This document shows, piece after piece, positions 10,025 to 17,984 of a stretch of DNA of 64,000 bases (positions within the stretch are counted from its first letter, which is position 1; each line of letters starts with the position of its first letter). The DNA is from Fusobacterium ulcerans. Lineage in GTDB: Bacteria > Fusobacteriota > Fusobacteriia > Fusobacteriales > Fusobacteriaceae. The notes under the pieces were generated by a model. It was not told the DNA's origin. It made no database searches and saw only the letters and a program-made list of their open reading frames with translations. A program made the position numbers and the translations under genes. Location: the NCBI RefSeq assembly GCF_003019675.1, contig NZ_CP028105.1:2062282-2126281 (forward strand), in the 5' to 3' direction.

Positions 10025-10040
10025 AAAGTGTTATAACAGT
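10025..10040. promoter_or_regulatory. Candidate GntR operator, copy 1
   Basis: The 16-bp sequence AAAGTGTTATAACAGT contains the perfect 10-bp palindrome TGTTATAACA and lies 32 bp before the gntR start. An identical 16-mer occurs at 10762-10777 before the TRAP operon. FCD-type GntR regulators commonly bind short palindromes before their own gene and their targets. Assignment to this regulator is inference. Confidence 0.6.
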
Positions 10041-10071
10041 AATTTCAGGAATGATCGAGGGAGTGTTAACA

Positions 10072-10716
10072 ATGTTAGAAGAGAACTTTCAAACTGCATC
10101 AGATATAGCTTATAGAATAATTTCACAAAAAATCTTAGATGGAGAATTTTCTCCAGGGATGAAATTATCAAGAAGAAAAATGGCTGAGGTAACAGGAGTC
10201 AGTGTAATTCCTGTAATTGAAGCTTTAAAAAAATTAGAAGAAAATTATTTGGTTGAATCTAAACCTCAGTGGGGCTCTTATGTAATAGTTCCCACTAAAG
10301 AAAAAATTATAGAAAACTATCAGCTTAGAGAAGCAATAGAATGTCAGTCAGCAAGAATATTATCTAAAACTATGACTGGAGAACAGCGTGAAGAATTAAT
10401 GGCCATTGCTACAGAATTGGATACTATACCTTATACTGATGAAACAATTTTTGACAGCAGAAATTCACATATATTATTTCATGCAAAACTTACAGAATTT
10501 ACAGGAAATAGTTTATTAATAAATACTTTAAAAAAAATAAATATGTTCTGGATTTTATGCAAAGCCATAGGAACAAATGCACCTAAGGCTACTTATCCAA
10601 GATATTGGCACAGATATTTAGTTGATACTATTGCAAAAGGAAATCCTGATGAAACAGAAAAATTAATGAGAGAACATGTGAATGATTCTTTGGATTTGAT
10701 AATAGCAAATTTATAA
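10072..10716 (+). CDS. GntR-family (FCD/FadR subfamily) transcriptional regulator
   Basis: A DNA-binding regulator, probably controlling the adjacent TRAP transporter and dehydrogenase genes. Counting from ATG 10072 (214 residues), a winged HTH spans about residues 10-72 (PGMKLSRRKMAEVTGVS, PVIEALKKLEENYLVE, GSYVIVPT). A helical FCD effector domain spans about 80-205; its candidate metal ligands are the Asp/His pair in FDSRNSH and later histidines in YWHRYL and REHVND. I chose 10072 because CGAGGGAG sits 8 bp upstream; an in-frame ATG at 10051 lacks correct spacing. Effector unknown, likely a small organic acid. Confidence 0.88.
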   Translation: MLEENFQTASDIAYRIISQKILDGEFSPGMKLSRRKMAEVTGVSVIPVIEALKKLEENYLVESKPQWGSYVIVPTKEKIIENYQLREAIECQSARILSKTMTGEQREELMAIATELDTIPYTDETIFDSRNSHILFHAKLTEFTGNSLLINTLKKINMFWILCKAIGTNAPKATYPRYWHRYLVDTIAKGNPDETEKLMREHVNDSLDLIIANL

Positions 10717-10761
10717 AAAAGTATTTAAATAGTTGTAAAAGTTATCAAAATTTGTTTTATA

Positions 10762-10777
10762 AAAGTGTTATAACAGT
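10762..10777. promoter_or_regulatory. Candidate GntR operator, copy 2
   Basis: This is an exact second copy of AAAGTGTTATAACAGT (palindrome TGTTATAACA at 10766-10775), 31 bp before the TAXI binding-protein start. It sits at nearly the same distance from its gene as copy 1, supporting joint control of gntR and the transporter operon. Confidence 0.6.
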
Positions 10778-10808
10778 TATATTACAAAATAAAAAGTGGA
10801 GGTATTTT

Positions 10809-11789
10809 ATGAAAAACTTTAAAATTTCAAAGGTCATTGGCAGTTTTATATTATTGTTGGTATTAGGAATAACTACATATGCAGCTGGGGTAAGATATAT
10901 TTCTATTGCAACTTCAAGTGCAGGAGGAGCTTTTTCGATTATAGGGACAGCAATGTCTGATATCATAAATAAAAATGATCCAAATGTTTCTGCAAATATA
11001 GAAATAACAGGAGGTTCATCAGAAAATATTTTATTGGCTAAAAATAAAAACGTAGAATTAGCTATGACAGCATCAGATGTATTGGCTCTTGCATTGGAGG
11101 GTAAGGGAAGTTTTGAAGGTAAAAAAATAGATAAAGATGATTTAAGAGGAGTAATGGGTGGGCACATGACAACATTACAAGTATATACATTAAGAGATGG
11201 GAAAATAAAAAGCTTTAAAGATCTAAAAGGTAAAAAGATAGCTGTAGGTCCTGCTGGAAGTGTTGCTGGAGATGCAATGAAAACTATAATGGATGCTTAT
11301 GGATATGAAATAAATAAAGATTGGAAACCAGAATACTTATCTCATGGTGATGGAGCAGAAGCTTTAACTGATGGAAATGTAGATGCAGTATGTATAATGA
11401 GTACTTTACCTGCTTCTCCAGTAACAACAGCAGCAGCTTCAAAACCTATTCGTTTATTAGAGTTAGAAAAAGAATATTTTGATAAAATAATGACAGAATG
11501 CCCATATTATATTCCAGCTAAAATAGATGCTGATGTATATAATGGACAAGATGAAAAAGTGGAGTATACTTTTGGAAGTGCCAGTATTTTAATAACTTAT
11601 AAAGATATGCCAGAAGAAGATATCTATAATATGGCAAAAGCTTTATTTGAAAATAATGAACTGTTAGTAGCTGCTTATCCTCAATGTAATGAGTGGAATA
11701 TTGAAAATGCAACAAGAGGATTAGAAGGATTAGTAGAAATGCATCCAGGAGTTATAAAATATTTGAAAGAAAAAGGGGTTATGAATTAA
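10809..11789 (+). CDS. TRAP transporter TAXI-family solute-binding protein
   Basis: The extracytoplasmic substrate-binding component of a TRAP transporter. It is 326 residues from ATG 10809, which follows GTGGAGGTATTTT. An in-frame start further upstream at 10752 lacks a ribosome site and would put 19 residues before the signal peptide and run through the operator. A signal peptide spans about 1-25 (VIGSFILLLVLGITTYAAG). The mature chain begins with the TAXI-type motif YISIATSSAGGAFSIIGTAM and has AVGPAGSVAGDAM in the middle. The permease follows 17 bp later. The ligand is not readable; the operon's dehydrogenase suggests a hydroxy- or keto-acid. Confidence 0.9.
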   Translation: MKNFKISKVIGSFILLLVLGITTYAAGVRYISIATSSAGGAFSIIGTAMSDIINKNDPNVSANIEITGGSSENILLAKNKNVELAMTASDVLALALEGKGSFEGKKIDKDDLRGVMGGHMTTLQVYTLRDGKIKSFKDLKGKKIAVGPAGSVAGDAMKTIMDAYGYEINKDWKPEYLSHGDGAEALTDGNVDAVCIMSTLPASPVTTAAASKPIRLLELEKEYFDKIMTECPYYIPAKIDADVYNGQDEKVEYTFGSASILITYKDMPEEDIYNMAKALFENNELLVAAYPQCNEWNIENATRGLEGLVEMHPGVIKYLKEKGVMN

Positions 11790-11806
11790 TATAGAAGGGG
11801 GTAAAA

Positions 11807-13693
11807 ATGGAGGGTAAAAACAAAAATAGTCAATTAAGCAAAATTCTGCTTTTTATAATAGGGTTGGCACTGGCATTGTTTCATATATATACTTCATACT
11901 TTGGAGCGTTGCCGTCTTATCAACATAGAGTAGTCCATCTGGCACTTAGCATGATGCTGGTACCATTGTGTTATAATTTGTTCAATATAAAAAATGAGAA
12001 AATAAAAAATGTATTTTCAATAGGGATAATTGCTGTAGTATCAGTTATAGGTTTATATTCATATTCCATAGCAGATACAATGTGGAAATCCAGTGGAACT
12101 ATGTCTGGTCTGGAAATTATACTGGCAACAATTCTGTTGATTCTGCTTCTTTCTTTTACATGGAAGACAGTTGGAGCAGCAATGCCTATAATAGCTATTT
12201 TATGTATTCTCTATGCACTTTTTGGACCTAATCTTCCTAGAAGTATTGCACACAGAGGATATACATGGGTAAGGATTACAGAAGTTTTATTCAAAGGAAC
12301 AAATGGTATATTTAATACACCTTTGGGGGTTTCTTCCATATATGTATCTATCTTTGTAATATTTGCAGGAGTTTTGGAAGCGTCAGGAGCAGGAGATATA
12401 TTTATAAGATTGACACAAGCATTACTTGGGGGATTTAGAGGAGGACCAGCAAAAGTCGCTGTAGTTGCCAGCAGTTTATTTGGAACTATTTCTGGAAGTG
12501 CTGTAGCAAATGTTGTAGGAACAGGATCTTTTACTATTCCATTGATGAAAAAAAGTGGATTTGATTCAGAATTTTCAGGAGCAGTAGAAACAGCTGCTTC
12601 TAGTGGAGGACAGCTTATGCCGCCAGTTATGGGAGCTGCTGCTTTCATCATGGCTGACTATATTGGTTCATATCAAGAAGTATTAACAGCTGCGATAATT
12701 CCAGCAATTCTGTTCTATATAGCATTATTTATAATGATAGACTTAGAAGCATTAAAAAAAGATCTGAAGGGGCAAAGTAAAGATGAACTTCCTAATTTCA
12801 TGGAAGAATTGAAAAAAGGGTGGCTTCTTCTGATGCCTTTGGTACTATTGGTATTCTTATTAGTTGGAGTGAGATATTCTGCACAGAAGTCGGCTTTCTT
12901 TTCTATAATATTTTTAGTAGTGATAATGCTGGTATATCCAGGAAAGAAAAGATCTGTTTCTGAAATACTGCACCTTATTGCCAGCTCATCAAAAGGAATG
13001 GTAAGCGTTGCTCTTACAACAGGTACTGCTGGTATAATAGTTGGAATGCTTATGCTTACAGGAATAGGATATAAATTGTCTTCTCTTCTTATAAGCTTAT
13101 CTCAAGGAAATGTAATGCTGTTATTGATTCTTACTATGGTGACATCTGTAATATTGGGAATGGGAATGCCTACATCAGCAGCTTATGTTCTGTTGGCTAC
13201 ATTGATTGTTCCGGCATTGGAAAATCTTGGAATAGCAAAAATTGCTGCTCACTTCTTTGTATTTTATTTTGGAATCATGGCAAATGTTACTCCACCAGTG
13301 GCAGTAGCAGCCTATACAGCAGCTGGAATTGCAAAAGGAGATGCTATGAAAACCGGATTTGTAGCTTGGCGTCTCAGTCTTGCAGGATTCCTGATGCCGT
13401 TTATGTTCTGCATGAATCCAGCTTTACTTGGAAAAGGAACAAATGGAGAAATTATTCTCGCTATTATGAGTGCCTTGATAGGAGCTTATGGATTAGCAAC
13501 AGCAGTTCAAAGATATTTTAAAGGAAACTTATCTTGGCCAAAAACAATAGTTGTTCTTTTGGGAAGCGTTTCTACAATGATGCCAGGAATTAAATCAGAT
13601 ATATTTGGTCTTATCTGTTTAGGGTCAATATATGCTATTCAAATAATAAAATCTAAAAAAAGTTATGATGAGGGTGAAGTAAATGTCGCATAA
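11807..13693 (+). CDS. TRAP transporter permease, fused small and large subunits
   Basis: The membrane part of a TRAP transporter, importing solute with a cation gradient. The 628 residues have roughly four N-terminal membrane helices (DctQ-like) fused to a large DctM-like domain, the fusion type that pairs with TAXI binding proteins. Typical DctM segments are GTISGSAVANVVGTGSFTIP, GGQLMPPVMGAAAFIMADY, GMGMPTSAAYVLLA and ANVTPPVAVAAYTAAGIA. The Shine-Dalgarno is AGAAGGGGGT. Its end overlaps the start of the dehydrogenase gene by 11 bp, so the two are coupled. Confidence 0.93.
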   Translation: MEGKNKNSQLSKILLFIIGLALALFHIYTSYFGALPSYQHRVVHLALSMMLVPLCYNLFNIKNEKIKNVFSIGIIAVVSVIGLYSYSIADTMWKSSGTMSGLEIILATILLILLLSFTWKTVGAAMPIIAILCILYALFGPNLPRSIAHRGYTWVRITEVLFKGTNGIFNTPLGVSSIYVSIFVIFAGVLEASGAGDIFIRLTQALLGGFRGGPAKVAVVASSLFGTISGSAVANVVGTGSFTIPLMKKSGFDSEFSGAVETAASSGGQLMPPVMGAAAFIMADYIGSYQEVLTAAIIPAILFYIALFIMIDLEALKKDLKGQSKDELPNFMEELKKGWLLLMPLVLLVFLLVGVRYSAQKSAFFSIIFLVVIMLVYPGKKRSVSEILHLIASSSKGMVSVALTTGTAGIIVGMLMLTGIGYKLSSLLISLSQGNVMLLLILTMVTSVILGMGMPTSAAYVLLATLIVPALENLGIAKIAAHFFVFYFGIMANVTPPVAVAAYTAAGIAKGDAMKTGFVAWRLSLAGFLMPFMFCMNPALLGKGTNGEIILAIMSALIGAYGLATAVQRYFKGNLSWPKTIVVLLGSVSTMMPGIKSDIFGLICLGSIYAIQIIKSKKSYDEGEVNVA

Positions 13694-14642
13694 AGTATTG
13701 ATACCACAAGCAGTGGCAAAAGAGGGAGTAGAATTATTAAAAAGTTATGGTTTTGAAATAAAACATGGATCAGGAGCATCAGAGGAAGACTTAATAAAAG
13801 ATGTAGCAGATTGTGATGCTATCTTGTTAAGAACAGCCCCTTGTACAGAAGCTGTATTGAAAGCAGGAAAAAATTTGAAAATAGTAGCAAGGCATGGTGC
13901 TGGATACAATAATGTGGATTTAGAAGCAGCAGCTAAACTAGGAATATGGGCAACTAATGCTCCAGATTCTACTACTAATACAGTGGCAGAATTTGTGCTG
14001 GGAGCTATTCTGGCAGTTTCTAAAAGAATATTTTTAATGAATAAAAAGATAAAAGAAGGGGATTTTTTCTTCAAAAATAACCATAAAGGAATGGACTTAA
14101 CAGGAAAAAAATTAGGAGTTGTTGGATTCGGACGTATAGGAAGAAAAGTAGCCTACAAAGCTTTTTATGGATTGGGAATGGAGATACTGGCTTATGATCC
14201 ATTCTTAACAAAAGAAAATTGTCCTGATTATGTAACTATTTGTGATTGGGAAACTATATTTAAAGAATCAGATATTATATCATTACACATGCCTCTTATA
14301 AAAGAAAATATTGGATGCGTAGGGAAAAAAGAATTTACAAATATGAAAAAATCAGCCCACTTTATAAACTGTGCTCGTGGAGAAGTGGTGAATGAGAAAG
14401 AGCTTATTGAGGCACTGAAAACTGAAGAGATTGCAGGAGCATTTTTAGATGTGTTTGAACAGGAGCCACCTTTAGAGGATAACCCATTATTATCAATGGA
14501 TAATGTGATTGTTACTCCGCATATGGCTTCAAATACAGAGGAATGTATGATACTTATGGCAGTACAGGCAGCTTCTGAAATTGTTAAAGTTTTATCAAAT
14601 GAAAAACCTTGCTGGCCAGTTAATAATCCAGTAGGAAAATAG
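13683..14642 (+). CDS. D-isomer-specific 2-hydroxyacid dehydrogenase (PGDH-like)
   Basis: An NAD-dependent oxidoreductase interconverting a 2-hydroxyacid and a 2-ketoacid in the cytoplasm. It is 319 residues, a length normal for the family without a regulatory domain. The Rossmann motif GVVGFGRIGRKV is near residue 145. Catalytic Arg is in NCARGEVVN, Glu in FEQEPP and His in VTPHMA. The gene overlaps the TRAP permease, so it probably acts on the imported substrate. D-3-phosphoglycerate, glycerate or lactate-type substrates are possible and cannot be separated from sequence. A second family member lies at 62029. Confidence 0.88.
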   Translation: MSHKVLIPQAVAKEGVELLKSYGFEIKHGSGASEEDLIKDVADCDAILLRTAPCTEAVLKAGKNLKIVARHGAGYNNVDLEAAAKLGIWATNAPDSTTNTVAEFVLGAILAVSKRIFLMNKKIKEGDFFFKNNHKGMDLTGKKLGVVGFGRIGRKVAYKAFYGLGMEILAYDPFLTKENCPDYVTICDWETIFKESDIISLHMPLIKENIGCVGKKEFTNMKKSAHFINCARGEVVNEKELIEALKTEEIAGAFLDVFEQEPPLEDNPLLSMDNVIVTPHMASNTEECMILMAVQAASEIVKVLSNEKPCWPVNNPVGK

Positions 14643-14648
14643 ACATAC

Positions 14649-14683
14649 AAAAATGGGCAGAGTTTTCTTTCTGCCCATTTTTC
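14649..14683 (+). terminator. Terminator of the TRAP/dehydrogenase operon
   Basis: An 11-bp stem, AAATGGGCAGA at 14651-14661 and TCTGCCCATTT at 14670-14680, is followed by TTTCTATTGTT just after the stop at 14642. Confidence 0.9.
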
Positions 14684-14875
14684 TATTGTTATATTTTTAT
14701 GATTCTATATTTTTACGAATATTTTCAGAAAAAATATATGAATATAAATAAAATGAAATGTCCTATTAAAGAATTGAAAAATGAAAAATAAAACAAAAAA
14801 TAAAAACAGTATATTAAATTATATATTTATTATATTAGACTTTTGTTAAATTAATGTGTAATCTATTATTAGATA

Positions 14876-14960
14876 AAAATATTATTAAAACGTTTTTAAT
14901 AATTAAGAAAGGTTTTCTCTTAATTTATTTTTAAAATATTATTAAAATGTTTTTAATAAT
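14876..14960. repeat. Two 28-bp imperfect-palindrome repeats upstream of the hut operon
   Basis: Copy 1 at 14876-14903 and copy 2 at 14933-14960 share 27 of 28 bases. Each is a near-dyad around ATTATTAAAA-(C/T)-GTTTTTAATAAT, and the start-to-start spacing is 57 bp. Between them TTAAGA and TCTTAA can form a small hairpin. A 10-bp palindrome AACCTAGGTT follows at 14985-14994. Such paired dyads upstream of an operon look like regulator-binding sites; no regulator gene is adjacent. The rest of 14683-15102 is AT-rich and holds no ORF I would defend. Confidence 0.6.
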
Positions 14961-15102
14961 ATAAGGAAAAGAAATATTTATTAGAACCTAGGTTAAGTTT
15001 TATTTTATGTCGCGATATCATAGAACAACAAGGAAAAAATCTAAGCTTCACTAAAATTATTCAAACATATAAAATGAGATTTTATAACTTAGGAGGTTTT
15101 TT

Positions 15103-16401
15103 ATGCTGCTTAATCCGGTAATACTATCAGTTTTAACTATGATAATTCTTTGTTTATTAAAATTAAATGTGATTTTTTCTATGCTCGCAGCAGCCTTGGT
15201 AGCTGGGATAACTTCTGGAATTGGAATGCCAGAGACTATGAAGATATTAATAGGAGGTATGGGAGGAAATTCTGAAACAGCACTTAGTTATCTTTTGCTT
15301 GGAACCTTGGCAGTAGCTATAAACAGCACAGGAGTAGCCAGTATAATATCGAAAAAAATAGCTGGAATAGTAAGCGGAAGGAAAAGAGTACTTCTTCTTT
15401 TAATAGCAGCAGTAGCTTGTTTTTCTCAAAATCTTATACCTGTTCATATAGCTTTTATTCCTATATTGATTCCACCATTGTTGAAATTAATGAATAAATT
15501 AAAAGTGGACAGGAGAGCAATGGCGTGTTCACTTACATTTGGGTTAAAAACTCCATATGTGGTTTTACCAGTTGGATTTGGTTTGATATTTCATACAATA
15601 GTAAAAGATCAGATATCGGCTAATGGCTACAATATAGAACTTGGAGAAGTATGGAGAGCTACTTGGATATTAGGATTAGCTATGGTTATAGGATTATTTA
15701 TTGCAATATTTATAACTTATAAAAAAGATAGAGATTATGAAGATCTTCCTTTAAAAGGAATGGAAGAAGTAGAGAGTGAAAAAATGGAAAAAAAGCACTG
15801 GGTAACTCTGATTGCTGCACTAACAGCTTTTGGAATACAGCTTTATACAGGGTCGCTTCCATTAGGAGCTCTTGCAGCTCTTGGAATAATGCTGGTTTTT
15901 AAAGTGGTAAAATGGAATGAATTGGATAATGTATTAAATGATGGATTACTAATAATGGGATTAATAGCATTTATCATGCTAGTGGCAGCAGGATATGGCA
16001 GAGTGATAAGAGAAACAGGAGCTATAGAAACCCTTGTAACAGGAGTAGTAGGAATATGTGGTGGAAGTAAAGCAATAGCATCTCTGGCAATGTTGACAGT
16101 AGGTCTTTTTATTACAATGGGAATAGGAACGTCTTTTGGAACTGTACCTATATTAGCAACAATTTATGTTCCTCTCACAATAGAAATGGGATATTCATCA
16201 GCAGCAATGATAGTTCTTATTACAGCAGCTTCTATAATAGGAGATGCAGGTTCACCAGCATCAGACTCTACATTAGGGCCGACATCAGGGCTCAATGCTG
16301 ATGGACAGCATGAACACATAAGAAATACATGTATGGCAACGTTTATACATTTCTGTATACCATTATTTATAGCAGGATTTATAGGAAGTTTAATATTTTA
16401 A
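15103..16401 (+). CDS. Na+/H+-antiporter-family permease, probable histidine transporter
   Basis: A 432-residue polytopic membrane protein of the NhaC/YuiF-like antiporter superfamily, with around eleven hydrophobic segments. A conserved middle block reads SQNLIPVHIAFIPILIPPLL and a C-terminal block has GDAGSPASDSTLGPTSGLN. The start follows TTAGGAGGTTTTTT. It is the first gene of the hut operon and lies 35 bp before hutH, so histidine (or urocanate) uptake is the best guess. The family is firm; the substrate is inference from context. Confidence 0.82.
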   Translation: MLLNPVILSVLTMIILCLLKLNVIFSMLAAALVAGITSGIGMPETMKILIGGMGGNSETALSYLLLGTLAVAINSTGVASIISKKIAGIVSGRKRVLLLLIAAVACFSQNLIPVHIAFIPILIPPLLKLMNKLKVDRRAMACSLTFGLKTPYVVLPVGFGLIFHTIVKDQISANGYNIELGEVWRATWILGLAMVIGLFIAIFITYKKDRDYEDLPLKGMEEVESEKMEKKHWVTLIAALTAFGIQLYTGSLPLGALAALGIMLVFKVVKWNELDNVLNDGLLIMGLIAFIMLVAAGYGRVIRETGAIETLVTGVVGICGGSKAIASLAMLTVGLFITMGIGTSFGTVPILATIYVPLTIEMGYSSAAMIVLITAASIIGDAGSPASDSTLGPTSGLNADGQHEHIRNTCMATFIHFCIPLFIAGFIGSLIF

Positions 16402-16436
16402 AGATAAATACAAAATAACTCAGGAGGCGATTTTTA

Positions 16437-17972
16437 ATGAGATTGGTAATAGGAGACAGAAGACTTACACTTGAAGATCTGATCAATGTCACAAGGAAAG
16501 GTTATAAAGTAGAAATATCAGAAGGGGCATATAAAAAAGTAGCAGAAGCTAGAGAGCTTGTAGATAGATATGTAAAAGAAAAAAAGGTGTCTTATGGAAT
16601 AACAACAGGATTTGGAAAATTTTCTGATACAGTTATTTCAGAAGAACAGACAGGACTGCTGCAAAAAAATCTAATAATGAGTCATTCATGTGGAGTGGGA
16701 AATCCTATTCCAGTGGATATGGCAAAGGGAATAATGCTTTTGAGAATAGTAAATTTGTCAAAAGGACATTCAGGAGTAAGAAAAATAGTTTTAGATACAT
16801 TGGTAGATATGCTGAATAAAGATGTAACTCCATTCATACCAGAAAAAGGATCACTGGGAGCTTCAGGAGATTTGGCACCACTATCACATATGGTGCTGGT
16901 AATGCTTGGAATGGGAAAAGCATATGTAAATGGAGAACTTTTAGATGGAGCAGAGGCTATGAAAAAAGCTGGAGTTCCTGTATTGGAAGAACTTTCATCA
17001 AAAGAGGGACTGGCACTTATCAATGGAACACAGGTAATGACATCAATTGGAGCACATGTAACATATGATGCAATCAATCTTATGAAACATCTGGATATAG
17101 CTGGGGCACTTACTATGGAAGCCTTAAATGGAATAACTTGTGCATTTGATCATAGAGTTCATGAAGTAAGAGGACATCAGGGACAAATAAGAACAGCTGA
17201 AAATTTCAGAAATATTCTGAAAGAAAGTAAATGTACAACAAAACAAGGAGAAATGAGAACACAAGATCCATATACACTGAGATGTATACCACAAATACAT
17301 GGAGCTAGTAAAGATGCACTTGAATTTGTAAGAGAAAAAGTTGAAATAGAGATGGATGCAGTAACTGATAATCCAATAATTTTCTGTGATACAGATGATG
17401 TTATTTCAGGAGGAAATTTTCATGGACAGCCTATGGCACTTCCATTTGATTTCTTAGGAATAGCAGTATCAGAGATGGCGAATGTTTCTGAAAGAAGAAT
17501 AGAAAGACTTGTAAATCCTCATCTTAATTGTGGACTTCCAGCATTTTTAGTTGAGAATGGAGGAGTAAATTCAGGATTTATGATAGTGCAGTACAGTGCA
17601 GCTTCTCTTGTATCTGAGAATAAAGTTCTGGCTCATCCAGCTTCTGTAGATTCTATACCTTCATCAGCAAATCAGGAAGATCATGTATCTATGGGAACTA
17701 TTGCAGCTAGAAAAGCAGGAGAAATACTGAAAAATGCAAGAAAAGTAATAGCTATGGAAATACTGTCAGCTTGTCAGGGAATAGATCTGAAAAAAGTAAA
17801 TAAGGATCTTGGACTTGGAACTGAAAAAGCGTATACAGCAGTAAGAGAAACAGTATCATACTATGACAAAGACAGAGTAATGAATCTGGATATCAATGCA
17901 GTGGAAGAATTAATCGAAAGAAATAAGATAGTAGAAAATGTAGAAAAAGTTATAGGGGAATTGAAAATATAG
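16437..17972 (+). CDS. hutH: Histidine ammonia-lyase
   Basis: The first step of histidine catabolism, L-histidine to trans-urocanate plus ammonia, in the cytoplasm. At 511 residues it has normal family length. The signature GSLGASGDLAPLSH near residues 138-151 contains the Ala-Ser-Gly that cyclises into the MIO electrophile. The N-terminal YGITTGFGKF supplies the catalytic Tyr loop, and further family segments are SANQEDHVSMG and HGQPMALPFD. The start follows CAGGAGGCGATTTTTA. hutU begins 12 bp after its stop. Confidence 0.97.
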   Translation: MRLVIGDRRLTLEDLINVTRKGYKVEISEGAYKKVAEARELVDRYVKEKKVSYGITTGFGKFSDTVISEEQTGLLQKNLIMSHSCGVGNPIPVDMAKGIMLLRIVNLSKGHSGVRKIVLDTLVDMLNKDVTPFIPEKGSLGASGDLAPLSHMVLVMLGMGKAYVNGELLDGAEAMKKAGVPVLEELSSKEGLALINGTQVMTSIGAHVTYDAINLMKHLDIAGALTMEALNGITCAFDHRVHEVRGHQGQIRTAENFRNILKESKCTTKQGEMRTQDPYTLRCIPQIHGASKDALEFVREKVEIEMDAVTDNPIIFCDTDDVISGGNFHGQPMALPFDFLGIAVSEMANVSERRIERLVNPHLNCGLPAFLVENGGVNSGFMIVQYSAASLVSENKVLAHPASVDSIPSSANQEDHVSMGTIAARKAGEILKNARKVIAMEILSACQGIDLKKVNKDLGLGTEKAYTAVRETVSYYDKDRVMNLDINAVEELIERNKIVENVEKVIGELKI

Positions 17973-17984
17973 GGGGAATAAAAA

